A stretch of DNA of 40,247 bases from positions 1 through 40,247 of the forward strand of contig JAMOQH010000106.1 in assembly GCA_027064085.1 (NCBI GenBank), given 5' to 3'. This document shows, piece after piece, positions 24,222 through 32,329 of the stretch (positions are counted from its first letter, which is position 1; every line of letters starts with the position of its first letter). The position numbers and the translations under genes are program-made. The notes under the pieces are model-generated. The model made no database searches, was not told where the DNA came from, and saw nothing but the letters and a program-made list of their open reading frames with translations. Origin of the DNA: a bacterium (GTDB taxonomy: Bacteria > UBP6 > JAFGXH01).

Positions 24222-25853
24222 CTAATTCATTAAATCAGACATCTTAACTGTTGAGCTATCATCTTCTGCATAATCATCAGCGATACCTCTTGCTTTTTGT
24301 TCATCATATGATCTTGCTGAAACAGATATTTTTCTTTCATCTGGATCTATATTAAGAACTCTAACCTTAACTGTGTCGCCTTCATTATATGATTTACCTT
24401 CAGAAACTTCTGATCTATGCATAAAAGCAGTTAAGCCTTCTTCAAGTTCAACATAGTATCCAAATTCAACAACTTTAGCAATTTTACCTTCAACTGCTTT
24501 GTTTTTATATTTGCTTGGAATATCACCCCATGGATCATCATCAAGTTGTTTAACTCCAAGAGAAAATCTTTCATTTTCAACATCAATGCTTAATACTTGA
24601 GCTTCGATTTCATCACTTTTCTTGTATAATTCTTGTGGATGTTTAATCTTTTGTGTCCAAGAAATATCGGAAATATGAATTAATCCATCAATACCATCTT
24701 CAATACCAATAAAGATACCAAAATCAGTAATATTTTTTATTTTACCTTTAATAATTGTTCCAACAGGATATTTTTCAGATAAAAGAGTCCAAGGATTTGG
24801 CTCAGTTTGTTTCATTCCAAGAGCGATTCTTTTATTTTCTCTATCTATATTTAAAACAACTACTTCTACTTCATCATCAATAGCAAGTAATCTTGAAGGT
24901 TTTTTAATTCTTTTTGTCCATGACATTTCAGAAACATGAATAAGTCCTTCAATTCCTTTTTCTAATTCTACGAAAGCACCATAGTCAGCCATAGAAACAA
25001 CACTACCTGTATGACGACTTCCAATAGGATATTTTTCTTCTGCAACAACCCAAGGATCATCTGTAATTTGTTTAAGACCTAAGCTTACTCTTTCATGATC
25101 TTTATCAAAAGATAATACTTTTACTTTTACTTCATCACCAACATGGAAAATTTCTGAAGGATGATTAACTCTTCCCCAAGACATATCGGTAATATGTAAT
25201 AAACCATCAATACCACCAAGATCAACAAATGCACCATAATCTGTAAGATTTTTAATGATACCTTCTACTGTCATTCCTTCTTCAATCTTTTCTAGTGTAG
25301 TTTCTTTAAGGTTTTCTCTTTCTTTTTCAAGAAGGGCTCTTCTTGAAAGAACAATATTTCCTCTTTTTTGATTAACTTTGATTACTTTGAAATCGTAAAC
25401 TTCACCAATTAATTTATCTAAATGTCTAATTGGTCTTAAATCAATTTGAGAACCCGGTAAAAATGCTTTTACTCCAATATCAACATGAAGTCCACCTTTA
25501 ACTTTAGATGAAATTCTACCTGTAATAACAGTTCCTTCTTCATAAGCTACTTTAACTTTTTCCCAAACTCTTAATCTATCTGCTTCACTTTTTGATAAAA
25601 CTAAGTTTCCTCTATCATCTTCATCTTTAAATAGATAAACGCTTACTTCATCTCCAAGTTTACACATTAATTGTTTGGATTCTTCATCACGGAATTCTTC
25701 TATAGGAACCATTCCTTCTGATTTGTACCCAATGTCTACCATTACATAATCTTTTGTAATTTCAATGATTTTACCATCTACGATAGAATCAGGTGCTGCG
25801 GTCTTCTTGTTTTGTTCAAATTGTTGTAACAATTCTGCGAAAGTTTCACTCAT
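24222..25853 (-). CDS. rpsA: 30S ribosomal protein S1
   Basis: A 543-residue ribosomal protein S1, which binds mRNA on the 30S subunit and helps start translation. Six S1/OB domains can be counted: DSIVDGKIIEITKDYVMVDIG (about 22-42), GTVITGRISSKVKGGLHVDIG, GMTVEGIIKNLTDYGAFVDLG, GSRHTGSVVSMADYGAFVEL, GTIIKGKIKNITDFGIFIGI and KAVEGKIAKVVEFGYYVEL. Domains 3-5 end with the repeated (S)LGxKQ..(D/P)PW motif. E. coli S1 is 557 residues with six domains, so the form is standard. The start is ATG at 25853 with GGAG upstream. It has a strong TTGACA/TAATAT promoter and a terminator just past its stop. Downstream genes are the TldD-like pair. Confidence 0.95.
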   Translation of the reverse strand: MSETFAELLQQFEQNKKTAAPDSIVDGKIIEITKDYVMVDIGYKSEGMVPIEEFRDEESKQLMCKLGDEVSVYLFKDEDDRGNLVLSKSEADRLRVWEKVKVAYEEGTVITGRISSKVKGGLHVDIGVKAFLPGSQIDLRPIRHLDKLIGEVYDFKVIKVNQKRGNIVLSRRALLEKERENLKETTLEKIEEGMTVEGIIKNLTDYGAFVDLGGIDGLLHITDMSWGRVNHPSEIFHVGDEVKVKVLSFDKDHERVSLGLKQITDDPWVVAEEKYPIGSRHTGSVVSMADYGAFVELEKGIEGLIHVSEMSWTKRIKKPSRLLAIDDEVEVVVLNIDRENKRIALGMKQTEPNPWTLLSEKYPVGTIIKGKIKNITDFGIFIGIEDGIDGLIHISDISWTQKIKHPQELYKKSDEIEAQVLSIDVENERFSLGVKQLDDDPWGDIPSKYKNKAVEGKIAKVVEFGYYVELEEGLTAFMHRSEVSEGKSYNEGDTVKVRVLNIDPDERKISVSARSYDEQKARGIADDYAEDDSSTVKMSDLMN

Positions 25854-25915
25854 TAAAGCTCCACTAAAATAAAATGATTAATAAACTACTCTCAAGTTCA
25901 TCTTAAAAGCGGTTA

Positions 25916-25944
25916 ATATTACCCATTTTTTCAATCTGTGTCAA
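25916..25944 (-). promoter_or_regulatory. rpsA promoter
   Basis: A perfect -35 TTGACA (minus strand 25944-25939), 17-base spacer, TAATAT (25921-25916). The leader before the ATG is about 55 nt, long enough for autoregulation by S1, but no clear structure is visible in it. Confidence 0.75.
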
Positions 25945-25990
25945 TGTTTTTTTTATTTTCCAACAAGTAATTATTCATATCGATCGGTGC

Positions 25991-26002
25991 TTATGGCCAT
26001 AA
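25991..26002. promoter_or_regulatory. 12-bp palindrome between divergent promoters
   Basis: TTATGGCCATAA is a perfect palindrome in the 245-base gap between rpsA and the lipoprotein gene, 46 bases outside the rpsA -35 box and 44 bases before the lipoprotein -35. It is the only GC-rich spot in the gap besides ATCGATCGGT just before it. It may bind a dimeric regulator; this is inference. Confidence 0.3.
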
Positions 26003-26045
26003 TTTAACTATCAGAATAGGAAAAACTTCAAAAAACTTCAAAATC

Positions 26046-26074
26046 TTTACTGTTTTTTATTTTTATGTTATAAT
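26046..26074 (+). promoter_or_regulatory. promoter for the tandem-repeat lipoprotein
   Basis: TTTACT (26046-26051), 17-base spacer, perfect TATAAT (26069-26074). An imperfect direct repeat of AAACTTCAAAA lies just upstream. The ribosome site AGGAG is followed by GTGGGGG directly before the ATG at 26100. Confidence 0.65.
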
Positions 26075-26099
26075 ATTATAAATTATTTAGGAGTGGGGG

Positions 26100-27983
26100 A
26101 TGAAACTATTATTTCTTTTTTTAATATTGTTAGTATATTCATGTGCAAATCCAAGTGCTGAAAGCCTATGTAATGGAAACCCTTGTAAAGAAGCTCATAG
26201 AACTGTTTGTAAGCTTGATGGAGATACCTTTAATTGTTTATGTGATGAAGGTTATAAAGATAAATATGGAGTATGCATAAAGGATACAGCAAGTGAGTCA
26301 TGTGAGCCTAATCCATGTAAGACGGAACATAGAACTATCTGTAATAGTGATAATGGATTTCCCGTGTGTTTATGTGATAATAATTATCATGATGAAAATG
26401 GTGCTTGTGTAGAAAATACAAATAACTGCAGTAATACGGAGCATGACGAAAATGGTTTATGCATAAGTAATACCAAAATGGTTGATTGTAATCCAATTAC
26501 TCCTCCTATAAATGCAACAAGTAATAATTCTCAAGTTGAAATAACATGGAATAATGGTTCTTGGTCACAACCTTCTGATTGTGGTTGGGTATGTAATGAT
26601 AATTACCATCCTAATCAAAATAATACGGCTTGCGAAGAAAATACTTTACAATGTGAAGATAATGAACATGAAGAAAATAATACTTGTATAAGTAATACTA
26701 AAATGGTTGATTGCAGTCCAATTACTCCCCCCGTAAATGCAACAAGTAATAATTCTCAAGTTGAAATAACATGGAATAATGGATTGTGGAGTATTCCAGA
26801 TGACTGTACATGGACTTGTAAAAACGGTTACCACCCTAATCAAAATAATACGGCTTGTGAAGAAGATACTTTACAATGTGAAGATAATGAACATGAAGAA
26901 AATAATACTTGTATTAGCAATACTAAAACAGAACATTGTACAAACAATACTCCTGCAACGGGTATAAATGTTGATGATTTCGTAGAGATTACTTGGAATA
27001 ATGGTAGTTGGTCAACTCCTGCTGATTGCGAATGGTATTGTAATCCTGGTTATAATAAAACCGCTACTGGTTGTGAAATAATAGGTAATCCTGGAGTTGA
27101 ATGTACATCTGATAATACTTGTTTAGGAGAAAATACATTCTGTGCTGATTATACTTCAAATGGATATTGTTCTGCAACTTGTACTAGAGATGGTGATGTT
27201 TGTATGACTGATGGTGTATGTAGTTCTCAGGTTTGTTACAAAACTTGTACAGTTGGTGATGATTCTACTTGTGAAAGAAGTGATTTAATTTGTATTAATG
27301 GTGAAAATAATATTGGTGGAGTATGTAAACTAAAATGTTATTCGGATAGCGAGTGTAATTCTGGTTATTGTGCAGCAAATGGTCATTGTGAAGTAAATTA
27401 TATGTCTTGCGAGTTTGATACTGTAAGTAATAGTGGTTGTAGCGACAACAATACTTGCTTTGATGATAATGGCAGTACTTATTGTTATCCTAATTTGGGA
27501 AAACATCTTGGTGATGTGTGTTCAGGTGCAAGGGAATGTATTGCTCAATATGATTGTATTGGTAACACAACAGATGGTTACACTTGTCATGAATTATGTA
27601 GAGATAATGGTAGTGGTGATTTTGAAAATACAACAGATTGTCAAAGTGGTCCTAATGTATGTAGTGGAAATATAACGGGAGAAGATTATGGCTACTGTTT
27701 ATTTTCTTATGAAACATGTAATGCCGACCCGGTAAGTAATAGTGGATGCCCTTCTGATGAAATATGTATAGATGATAATGGACAGGGTACTTATTGCTTA
27801 TTTAGTAGTGGTAAATTAAACGGAGAAACATGTATATATTCTAATGATTGTCTTGCAGGTTATGGTTGTGTTGGCCCCCAAGATGGTACTCATACATGTA
27901 CTAAATATTGTAGGTCTGTTTCTGATTGTAATGGTGCCACTTGTACTTTATTTTCAGGCGAAGATTATGGTTATTGTAACTAG
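26100..27983 (+). CDS. Cys-rich EGF-like lipoprotein with 75-residue repeats
   Basis: A 627-residue surface lipoprotein. The signal peptide (LLFLFLILLVYSC) ends in a lipobox with Cys15. Residues 20-105 contain two EGF-like modules (CNGNPCKEAHRTVC to FNCLCDEGY and CEPNPCKTEHRTIC to PVCLCDNNY). Residues 109-333 are three copies of a 75-residue unit with CxxxEHEENNTCISNTK, a VEITWNNGSWSxPxDC block and CNxxYHPNQNN. The rest is another set of Cys modules (CEFDTVSNSGCSDNNTC; CNADPVSNSGCPSDEIC), with about 50 residues between the two similar blocks. Nearly every module has even numbers of Cys, so they are probably disulfide-bonded outside the cell. A role in adhesion or binding is inferred from architecture. 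It converges with the gene at 27994. Confidence 0.82.
   Translation: MKLLFLFLILLVYSCANPSAESLCNGNPCKEAHRTVCKLDGDTFNCLCDEGYKDKYGVCIKDTASESCEPNPCKTEHRTICNSDNGFPVCLCDNNYHDENGACVENTNNCSNTEHDENGLCISNTKMVDCNPITPPINATSNNSQVEITWNNGSWSQPSDCGWVCNDNYHPNQNNTACEENTLQCEDNEHEENNTCISNTKMVDCSPITPPVNATSNNSQVEITWNNGLWSIPDDCTWTCKNGYHPNQNNTACEEDTLQCEDNEHEENNTCISNTKTEHCTNNTPATGINVDDFVEITWNNGSWSTPADCEWYCNPGYNKTATGCEIIGNPGVECTSDNTCLGENTFCADYTSNGYCSATCTRDGDVCMTDGVCSSQVCYKTCTVGDDSTCERSDLICINGENNIGGVCKLKCYSDSECNSGYCAANGHCEVNYMSCEFDTVSNSGCSDNNTCFDDNGSTYCYPNLGKHLGDVCSGARECIAQYDCIGNTTDGYTCHELCRDNGSGDFENTTDCQSGPNVCSGNITGEDYGYCLFSYETCNADPVSNSGCPSDEICIDDNGQGTYCLFSSGKLNGETCIYSNDCLAGYGCVGPQDGTHTCTKYCRSVSDCNGATCTLFSGEDYGYCN
26424..27098 (+). 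repeat. three tandem 225-bp coding repeats
   Basis: Units at 26424-26648, 26649-26873 and 26874-27098 have an exact period of 225 bp (75 codons), measured from the shared SNTK codons. Units 1 and 2 are nearly identical over about 90 bases around the KMVDC to EITWNNG segment, while units 2 and 3 share the CEDNEHEENNTCISNTK block. This points to recent duplication or slippage within the gene. Confidence 0.85.
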
Positions 27984-27993
27984 TAAATAATGA

Positions 27994-28392
27994 CTACTTC
28001 AAATTCTTAATGATTTTAAAATATTCATCTTTATCATATTGTTGATTAAGTATATAGTATTCCTTGTTTCTTAGACCAATACAACCATAGCAATAGGTGC
28101 AGTTATAGCAATTTTCACAATAAACTAAGTATCTAGAATTATGACAATTTGATGAATTGTTTAAATAGGCTGAAGTTGTGCAGTTTACTGAATTATGACT
28201 ATGTGAAATTTCAACACTATTCTCCAGATATGAACAATAAGTTGCTTTAAAGCAGGAATTGCAATTATCACAAAAAAAACATTTTGTACAATTATTGCAT
28301 TTTTTTATATTGTAACATTTTTCATTTGTATTTTTATTGCTTAATTCTCTTTTTAATTTATTAAATTCATTTAAAAACTCATTCTTCTTCAT
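27994..28392 (-). CDS. small Cys-rich CxxC-repeat protein
   Basis: A 132-residue protein with at least 18 Cys, many in CxxC pairs about three residues apart (CNNCTKCFFCDNC, then CENCYNCTYCYGC). No signal peptide is present, so it is probably cytoplasmic and binds zinc or another metal. The end of the Cys region, CIGLRNKEYYILNQQYDKDEY, resembles a segment I remember from small Cys-rich proteins in several low-GC bacteria and candidate phyla, often misnamed CaiB/BaiF; no function is established to my knowledge. The regular spacing suggests a stacked beta-helix-like array. It overlaps the preceding gene by 14 bases, so the two are co-translated. Confidence 0.65.
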   Translation of the reverse strand: MKKNEFLNEFNKLKRELSNKNTNEKCYNIKKCNNCTKCFFCDNCNSCFKATYCSYLENSVEISHSHNSVNCTTSAYLNNSSNCHNSRYLVYCENCYNCTYCYGCIGLRNKEYYILNQQYDKDEYFKIIKNLK

Positions 28393-29179
28393 ATTTTGCT
28401 CTTAACTCCATAAAGGTATTAAAATTTATATTTCTAATTATATCTAAAATATCAGTCATATCATTAATGTTTTTTCCACTAATAATCCAGGTGTATCCCA
28501 AGTGATTAAACACTCCATTTACTACTTTAAGTTTATAGTTAATTGATAAGTGAATAGATATATTACCTAATTTATAACTTTTATAAAAGAAATCTTTTTG
28601 TCCTTTTTTTAGTAGTAATATAAATTTTATATTTAAGTCAGTAACTTCAAGCTCTATTCTCTTTTTTTTATTTTCATAACTTAATGAAATGGTATTTAAT
28701 AGTACTTTTTCTCCATTATTTTTAAAAGATAAATGTCGCATAGAGTATTTATCTATAACTGGTTTAAATATTGCTCTCATTTTATCAGAAATATGTAATT
28801 TAGCTTTGTTAGAACTTCCTTTGCCAAAGTTTTTACCTTTATTTAATTCTTTTATAACATTTTTTTTATATTCTAAAAATTCTAAATCATCAAGAGTTGT
28901 TTTAATTTTTTCTTTTTCCTTAACTTTTTTATTTTCTAAATTTTTTTCTATTTTTTTAAAAGTAGTTTGATTTATCTCTAATTTTTTACCTTTTGGCATT
29001 TTTATTATAACTTTTTCTTTAACTTTTTTTTCTTTTAGTTTAGGTTTTTCTTTTTTATCATTTTTTAATATTTTACTTGCTTCTTTTTGATTTAAGATTT
29101 TTATTTTTGGGGGGACATCTTCTTTTTTTGAGTTACAAGAAATAAAAATAAATATCATTAGTATTATTAAAAGTTTCAT
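28379..29179 (-). CDS. Lys-rich lipoprotein of unknown function
   Basis: A 266-residue lipoprotein. The signal peptide (LIILMIFIFISC) ends with a lipobox Cys15. Residues 18-110 are Lys/Glu-rich and low in complexity (KEKPKLKEKKVKEK), probably an extended or coiled linker. The C-terminal 130 residues look globular and beta-rich (HLSFKNNGEKVLLNTISLSY; LGNISIHLSINYKLKVVNGV), with no motif I recognise. It probably sits in the periplasm, facing peptidoglycan or the outer membrane. GGAG lies 6 bases before the ATG, and a promoter is found at 29203-29231. Confidence 0.65.
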   Translation of the reverse strand: MKLLIILMIFIFISCNSKKEDVPPKIKILNQKEASKILKNDKKEKPKLKEKKVKEKVIIKMPKGKKLEINQTTFKKIEKNLENKKVKEKEKIKTTLDDLEFLEYKKNVIKELNKGKNFGKGSSNKAKLHISDKMRAIFKPVIDKYSMRHLSFKNNGEKVLLNTISLSYENKKKRIELEVTDLNIKFILLLKKGQKDFFYKSYKLGNISIHLSINYKLKVVNGVFNHLGYTWIISGKNINDMTDILDIIRNINFNTFMELRAKYEEE

Positions 29180-29202
29180 ATCAGCTCCTAAAACTTAGGT
29201 TT

Positions 29203-29231
29203 ATAATAAAGTATATGATTAATATTTTCAA
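29203..29231 (-). promoter_or_regulatory. promoter for the Lys-rich lipoprotein
   Basis: Minus-strand TTGAAA (29231-29226), 17-base spacer, TATTAT (29208-29203). A short CCTAA/TTAGG hairpin lies in the leader just before the ribosome site. Confidence 0.55.
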
Positions 29232-29279
29232 GTTTATATTAGATGTATAGATTTTATTTAGAAAAGATGACTGATATTT

Positions 29280-29315
29280 GGAGTAAATTAATAAAATTTA
29301 ATAGTATTAATCTCC
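29280..29315. other. inverted repeat upstream of the gcv operon
   Basis: GGAG and ATTAAT (29280-29292) face ATTAATCTCC (29306-29315), making a 10-bp stem with a 3-base bulge and a 13-base loop. It lies between the divergent lipoprotein and gcv promoters. It could be a protein-binding site. The rest of this 270-base gap is plain AT-rich DNA, and the conserved bases of a glycine riboswitch are not there. Confidence 0.25.
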
Positions 29316-29395
29316 TAAATATATATCAAATTTGTTTAAAAATAATAATTAGAAATTTAACATTCTTAATATATTGTAAAAAATGATAAAATTAC

Positions 29396-29423
29396 TTGCA
29401 AAATTATTCAATAAGATTATATT
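29396..29423 (+). promoter_or_regulatory. probable promoter of the glycine cleavage operon
   Basis: TTGCAA (29396-29401), 16-base spacer, TATATT (29418-29423); TATTAT two bases later is an alternative -10. It is about 27 bases before the gcvT start at 29450. Confidence 0.45.
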
Positions 29424-29449
29424 ATAAGCCATTGTTTGAAGGAGTAGTT

Positions 29450-30541
29450 ATGAGTGAACTTAGAAAAACTGCATTTTATGACTTGGAAAAAGCATTTAAT
29501 GGTAGATTTACTGATTTTGGGGGGTGGGATTTACCAGTTAGATACACATCACAAGTAGAAGAGCATTTAACTGTAAGAAATTCTGTCGGAGTATTTGATG
29601 TTTCACATATGGGAGAAATTTTCATAACAGGAAGAGATGCCTTAAAGCAGGTAAACTATCTTGTAACTAATGATGTTGAAAAACTTGTTGATTATCAAAT
29701 TTTATATACTCCAATGATGAATAAAAAGGGGGGCGTTGTTGACGATTTACTTGTTTATAGGTACAATGATGAAAAATTTTTACTAGTTGTTAATGCTGCA
29801 AATGTAGAAAAAGATTTTCAATGGATGCTAGAAAATAATAAATATTATACTGTTATTGAAAATGAAAGTTCTAAATATGTACAATTAGCAGTACAAGGGC
29901 CTAAAAGTGAAGCAACTTTACAAAAAATCTTTACAGATGTAAAACTTTCAGAAATAGAATATTATAATTTTAAAGTAGTAAAATATAAGAATCAAGATAT
30001 TATACTTTCAAGAACTGGTTATACTGGCGAAGATGGGTTTGAATTATACTTTTTTGACAATATTGCTACTGAAGTATGGACTAAAATTTTCGAAGCAGGT
30101 GAGGAATTTGGAATCAAACCTATAGGTTTAGGTGCAAGAGATACCTTAAGATTAGAGAAGAAAATGGCTCTTTATGGTCATGAATTATCGGATACTATAA
30201 ATCCTCTTGAAGCCTCTTTAAAATGGACAGTAAAATTTGACAAGAAAGAATTTATTGGCAAAGAAGAAGTGTTAGCTTTAAAAGGAAAAGGAAAATTACA
30301 AAAAAAATTAGTTGGAATAGAACTAATAGATAAAGGTGTACCAAGACATGGAGCTATTTTAAAGAATGATAAAGGTGAAGAAATAGGTTTTGTAACTAGC
30401 GGAACTAAAAGTCCATCACTAAATAAGTCTATAGCTTTAGCAATGTTAAATAAAGGTTACTTTAAGTTAGGAACTGAAGTTTTTGTTGAATTAAATAAAA
30501 AATTAAGAAAAGCGGTTGTTATTAAAACCCCTTTCTTATAA
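29450..30541 (+). CDS. gcvT: glycine cleavage system T protein (aminomethyltransferase)
   Basis: A 363-residue cytoplasmic enzyme. It moves the methylene group from aminomethyl-lipoyl GcvH to tetrahydrofolate and releases ammonia. Matches to the family include RKTAFYDLEKAFNGRFTDFGGWDLPV, GVFDVSHMGEI, VVDDLLVYRY, LSRTGYTGEDGFELY and GLGARDTLRLE, plus the C-terminal domain ending in VTSGTKSPSLNKSIALAML. The length is typical (about 360). ATG 29450 is chosen because GGAG at 29441-29444 precedes it and the family start is only a few residues before the first conserved block; a longer in-frame start has no ribosome site. gcvH follows 21 bases after the stop. Two runs of six G (29519 and 29727) occur in Gly-Gly codons. 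Confidence 0.95.
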   Translation: MSELRKTAFYDLEKAFNGRFTDFGGWDLPVRYTSQVEEHLTVRNSVGVFDVSHMGEIFITGRDALKQVNYLVTNDVEKLVDYQILYTPMMNKKGGVVDDLLVYRYNDEKFLLVVNAANVEKDFQWMLENNKYYTVIENESSKYVQLAVQGPKSEATLQKIFTDVKLSEIEYYNFKVVKYKNQDIILSRTGYTGEDGFELYFFDNIATEVWTKIFEAGEEFGIKPIGLGARDTLRLEKKMALYGHELSDTINPLEASLKWTVKFDKKEFIGKEEVLALKGKGKLQKKLVGIELIDKGVPRHGAILKNDKGEEIGFVTSGTKSPSLNKSIALAMLNKGYFKLGTEVFVELNKKLRKAVVIKTPFL

Positions 30542-30562
30542 AACTTTTTTATAGGAGGAATT

Positions 30563-30952
30563 ATGACAGAAGTTAGAGAAGAATATTTTTATAGTAAAGA
30601 GCATGATTGGGTTAAAATTGATGGAGAATTTGCATACCTTGGTATTAGTGACTATGCTCAAGATGAACTTGGTGAAATTGTTTATGTTGATTATGTTAAA
30701 GATGTTGGTGATGAAATTAAAATTGGTGAGGACTATGCATCAGTAGAATCTACAAAATCAACATCGGAAGTATTTTCATTAGTAAGTGGTGAAGTGGTAG
30801 AGCTAAATGAAGCTGTTGAGGATGATAGTGAAGTTATAAATGCTTCTCCTTACGATAATGGATGGATTATTAAGATAAAATTATCTGAAACAGTTGATAC
30901 TTCTCAGCTTTTATCAGCAAGTGATTACGAGGATTTTTTAAAAACTTTATAA
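30563..30952 (+). CDS. gcvH: glycine cleavage system H protein
   Basis: A 129-residue cytoplasmic lipoyl carrier protein. The lipoate is attached to Lys65 in VESTKSTSEV, the usual site. HDWVKIDG and LGISDYAQDELGEIV give the standard start of the fold, and SPYDNGWIIKIK the end. Its arm carries the aminomethyl group from GcvP to GcvT and is reoxidised by the L protein. GGAGG precedes the ATG at a good distance and gcvPA follows 9 bases after the stop. Confidence 0.96.
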   Translation: MTEVREEYFYSKEHDWVKIDGEFAYLGISDYAQDELGEIVYVDYVKDVGDEIKIGEDYASVESTKSTSEVFSLVSGEVVELNEAVEDDSEVINASPYDNGWIIKIKLSETVDTSQLLSASDYEDFLKTL

Positions 30953-30961
30953 AGAGTTAAA

Positions 30962-32329
30962 ATGAGATATTTACCTTTAACGGAAAAAGATAGGAAAGAA
31001 ATGATGATAAAAGTTGCAGTTAATTCTGTAGACTCATTATTTACATCAATTCCACAAAACTATCATATTACTAATGGTATAGGATTAGAAGAAGGATTAT
31101 CTGAGTCTGAATTATTAAATAAATTGGAGAATTTATCTAATAAAAATAAAACTTTTGATAATGTTGATGCTTTTATTGGAGCAGGTTTGTATAATCATTA
31201 TATTCCTGTAGCAGTTGACCATATAATATCAAGGTCAGAGTTTTATACTGCATACACTCCATACCAACCAGAAATAAGTCAAGGAACACTTCAATCAATA
31301 TTTGAGTTTCAAACATTAATTTCTCAATTATTTGATATGGAAATAACAAATGCGTCAATGTATGATGGAGCAACTTCATTAGTAGAAGCAATTTTAATGT
31401 CTAAAAGAGTTAATAGAAAAAATAAAGCTCTTATTTCATCAACCGTGCATCCCGAATATAGAGAAACAGTTGCAACATATTTTAATCAAAATGATTATAC
31501 CGAAATTTCATATAATGAAGATGGTGTAACAGATGTAGATAGTTTAATATCTCAAATAGATGAAGATACAACCGCAGTTGTTATTCAATATCCAAATTTT
31601 TTTGGAAATATTGAAGATTTAGCTAAAATAAGAAATATATTAAACGAAAACGCGCCTAAAGCTCTTTTTATTGTTGTTATTGCAGAAGCTTTATCTATGG
31701 GCTTGTTAACTCCTCCTGGTACATTTGGAGTAGATATTGTTGTTGGAGAAGGGCAATCTTTAGGTCTTTCGCCTAGTTTTGGAGGTCCTGGTATTGGTTT
31801 ATTTAGCTGTAAGGCTAAATATTTAAGAAAGATGCCCGGTAGAATAGCAGGAGAAACAGTAGATAAAGATGGAGAACAATCTTTTGTATTTACTATTTCA
31901 ACAAGGGAACAGCATATCAGAAGAGAAAAAGCAACTTCCAATATTTGCTCTAATCATTCTTTAAATGCTGTAGTGGTTGCTGTTTATCTTTCTTTGATGG
32001 GAAAAGAAGGAATCAAAGAAATAGCATTATCTAACTTTTATAATACTCAATATGCAATAAAAATTTTATCTCAATTTCCAAGTATTTTTAAAGTTAAATA
32101 TGGTAAAAAAGTATTTAATGAGTTTGTAATAGAATTTAATGATGGAATTGATGTTAATCTATTTTATGATAAACTTTTTAAGGAGAAAAATATATTATTA
32201 GGTTTACCTCTTAAAAAGTTTTATGCTCAAGAAACTAAATCTTTACTTTTAAATTTTACAGAACAAGTTTCAACTAAAAGTATTGATAATTTTGCTAAAA
32301 ATATTATTGAAGTTATTGGAGAATTATGA
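30962..32329 (+). CDS. gcvPA: glycine dehydrogenase (decarboxylating) subunit 1
   Basis: A 455-residue cytoplasmic protein, the N-terminal half of glycine decarboxylase P in organisms where P is split. Landmarks: MRYLPLTEKDRKEMM, FIGAGLYNHYIPVAVDHI, YTPYQPEISQGTLQSIFEFQ, NASMYDGATS, and GLSPSFGGPGIGLF. It pairs with GcvPB to decarboxylate glycine with PLP. The normal length is about 445. Its stop overlaps the gcvPB start (ATGA), a sign of coupled translation of a one-to-one complex. The ribosome site before its ATG is weak (AGAG), so coupling from gcvH is likely. Confidence 0.95.
   Translation: MRYLPLTEKDRKEMMIKVAVNSVDSLFTSIPQNYHITNGIGLEEGLSESELLNKLENLSNKNKTFDNVDAFIGAGLYNHYIPVAVDHIISRSEFYTAYTPYQPEISQGTLQSIFEFQTLISQLFDMEITNASMYDGATSLVEAILMSKRVNRKNKALISSTVHPEYRETVATYFNQNDYTEISYNEDGVTDVDSLISQIDEDTTAVVIQYPNFFGNIEDLAKIRNILNENAPKALFIVVIAEALSMGLLTPPGTFGVDIVVGEGQSLGLSPSFGGPGIGLFSCKAKYLRKMPGRIAGETVDKDGEQSFVFTISTREQHIRREKATSNICSNHSLNAVVVAVYLSLMGKEGIKEIALSNFYNTQYAIKILSQFPSIFKVKYGKKVFNEFVIEFNDGIDVNLFYDKLFKEKNILLGLPLKKFYAQETKSLLLNFTEQVSTKSIDNFAKNIIEVIGEL

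Noticed and set aside
26646-26843. Minus-strand frame across the tandem repeats
   Set aside because: It is antisense to the lipoprotein repeats and its continuity reflects the repeat unit rather than coding.
29180-29449. Glycine riboswitch upstream of gcvT
   Set aside because: The conserved aptamer bases and tandem layout are absent; only an AT-rich hairpin is present.
31585-31941. Minus-strand frame inside gcvPA
   Set aside because: gcvPA is a certain gene with conserved motifs on the plus strand across this interval.
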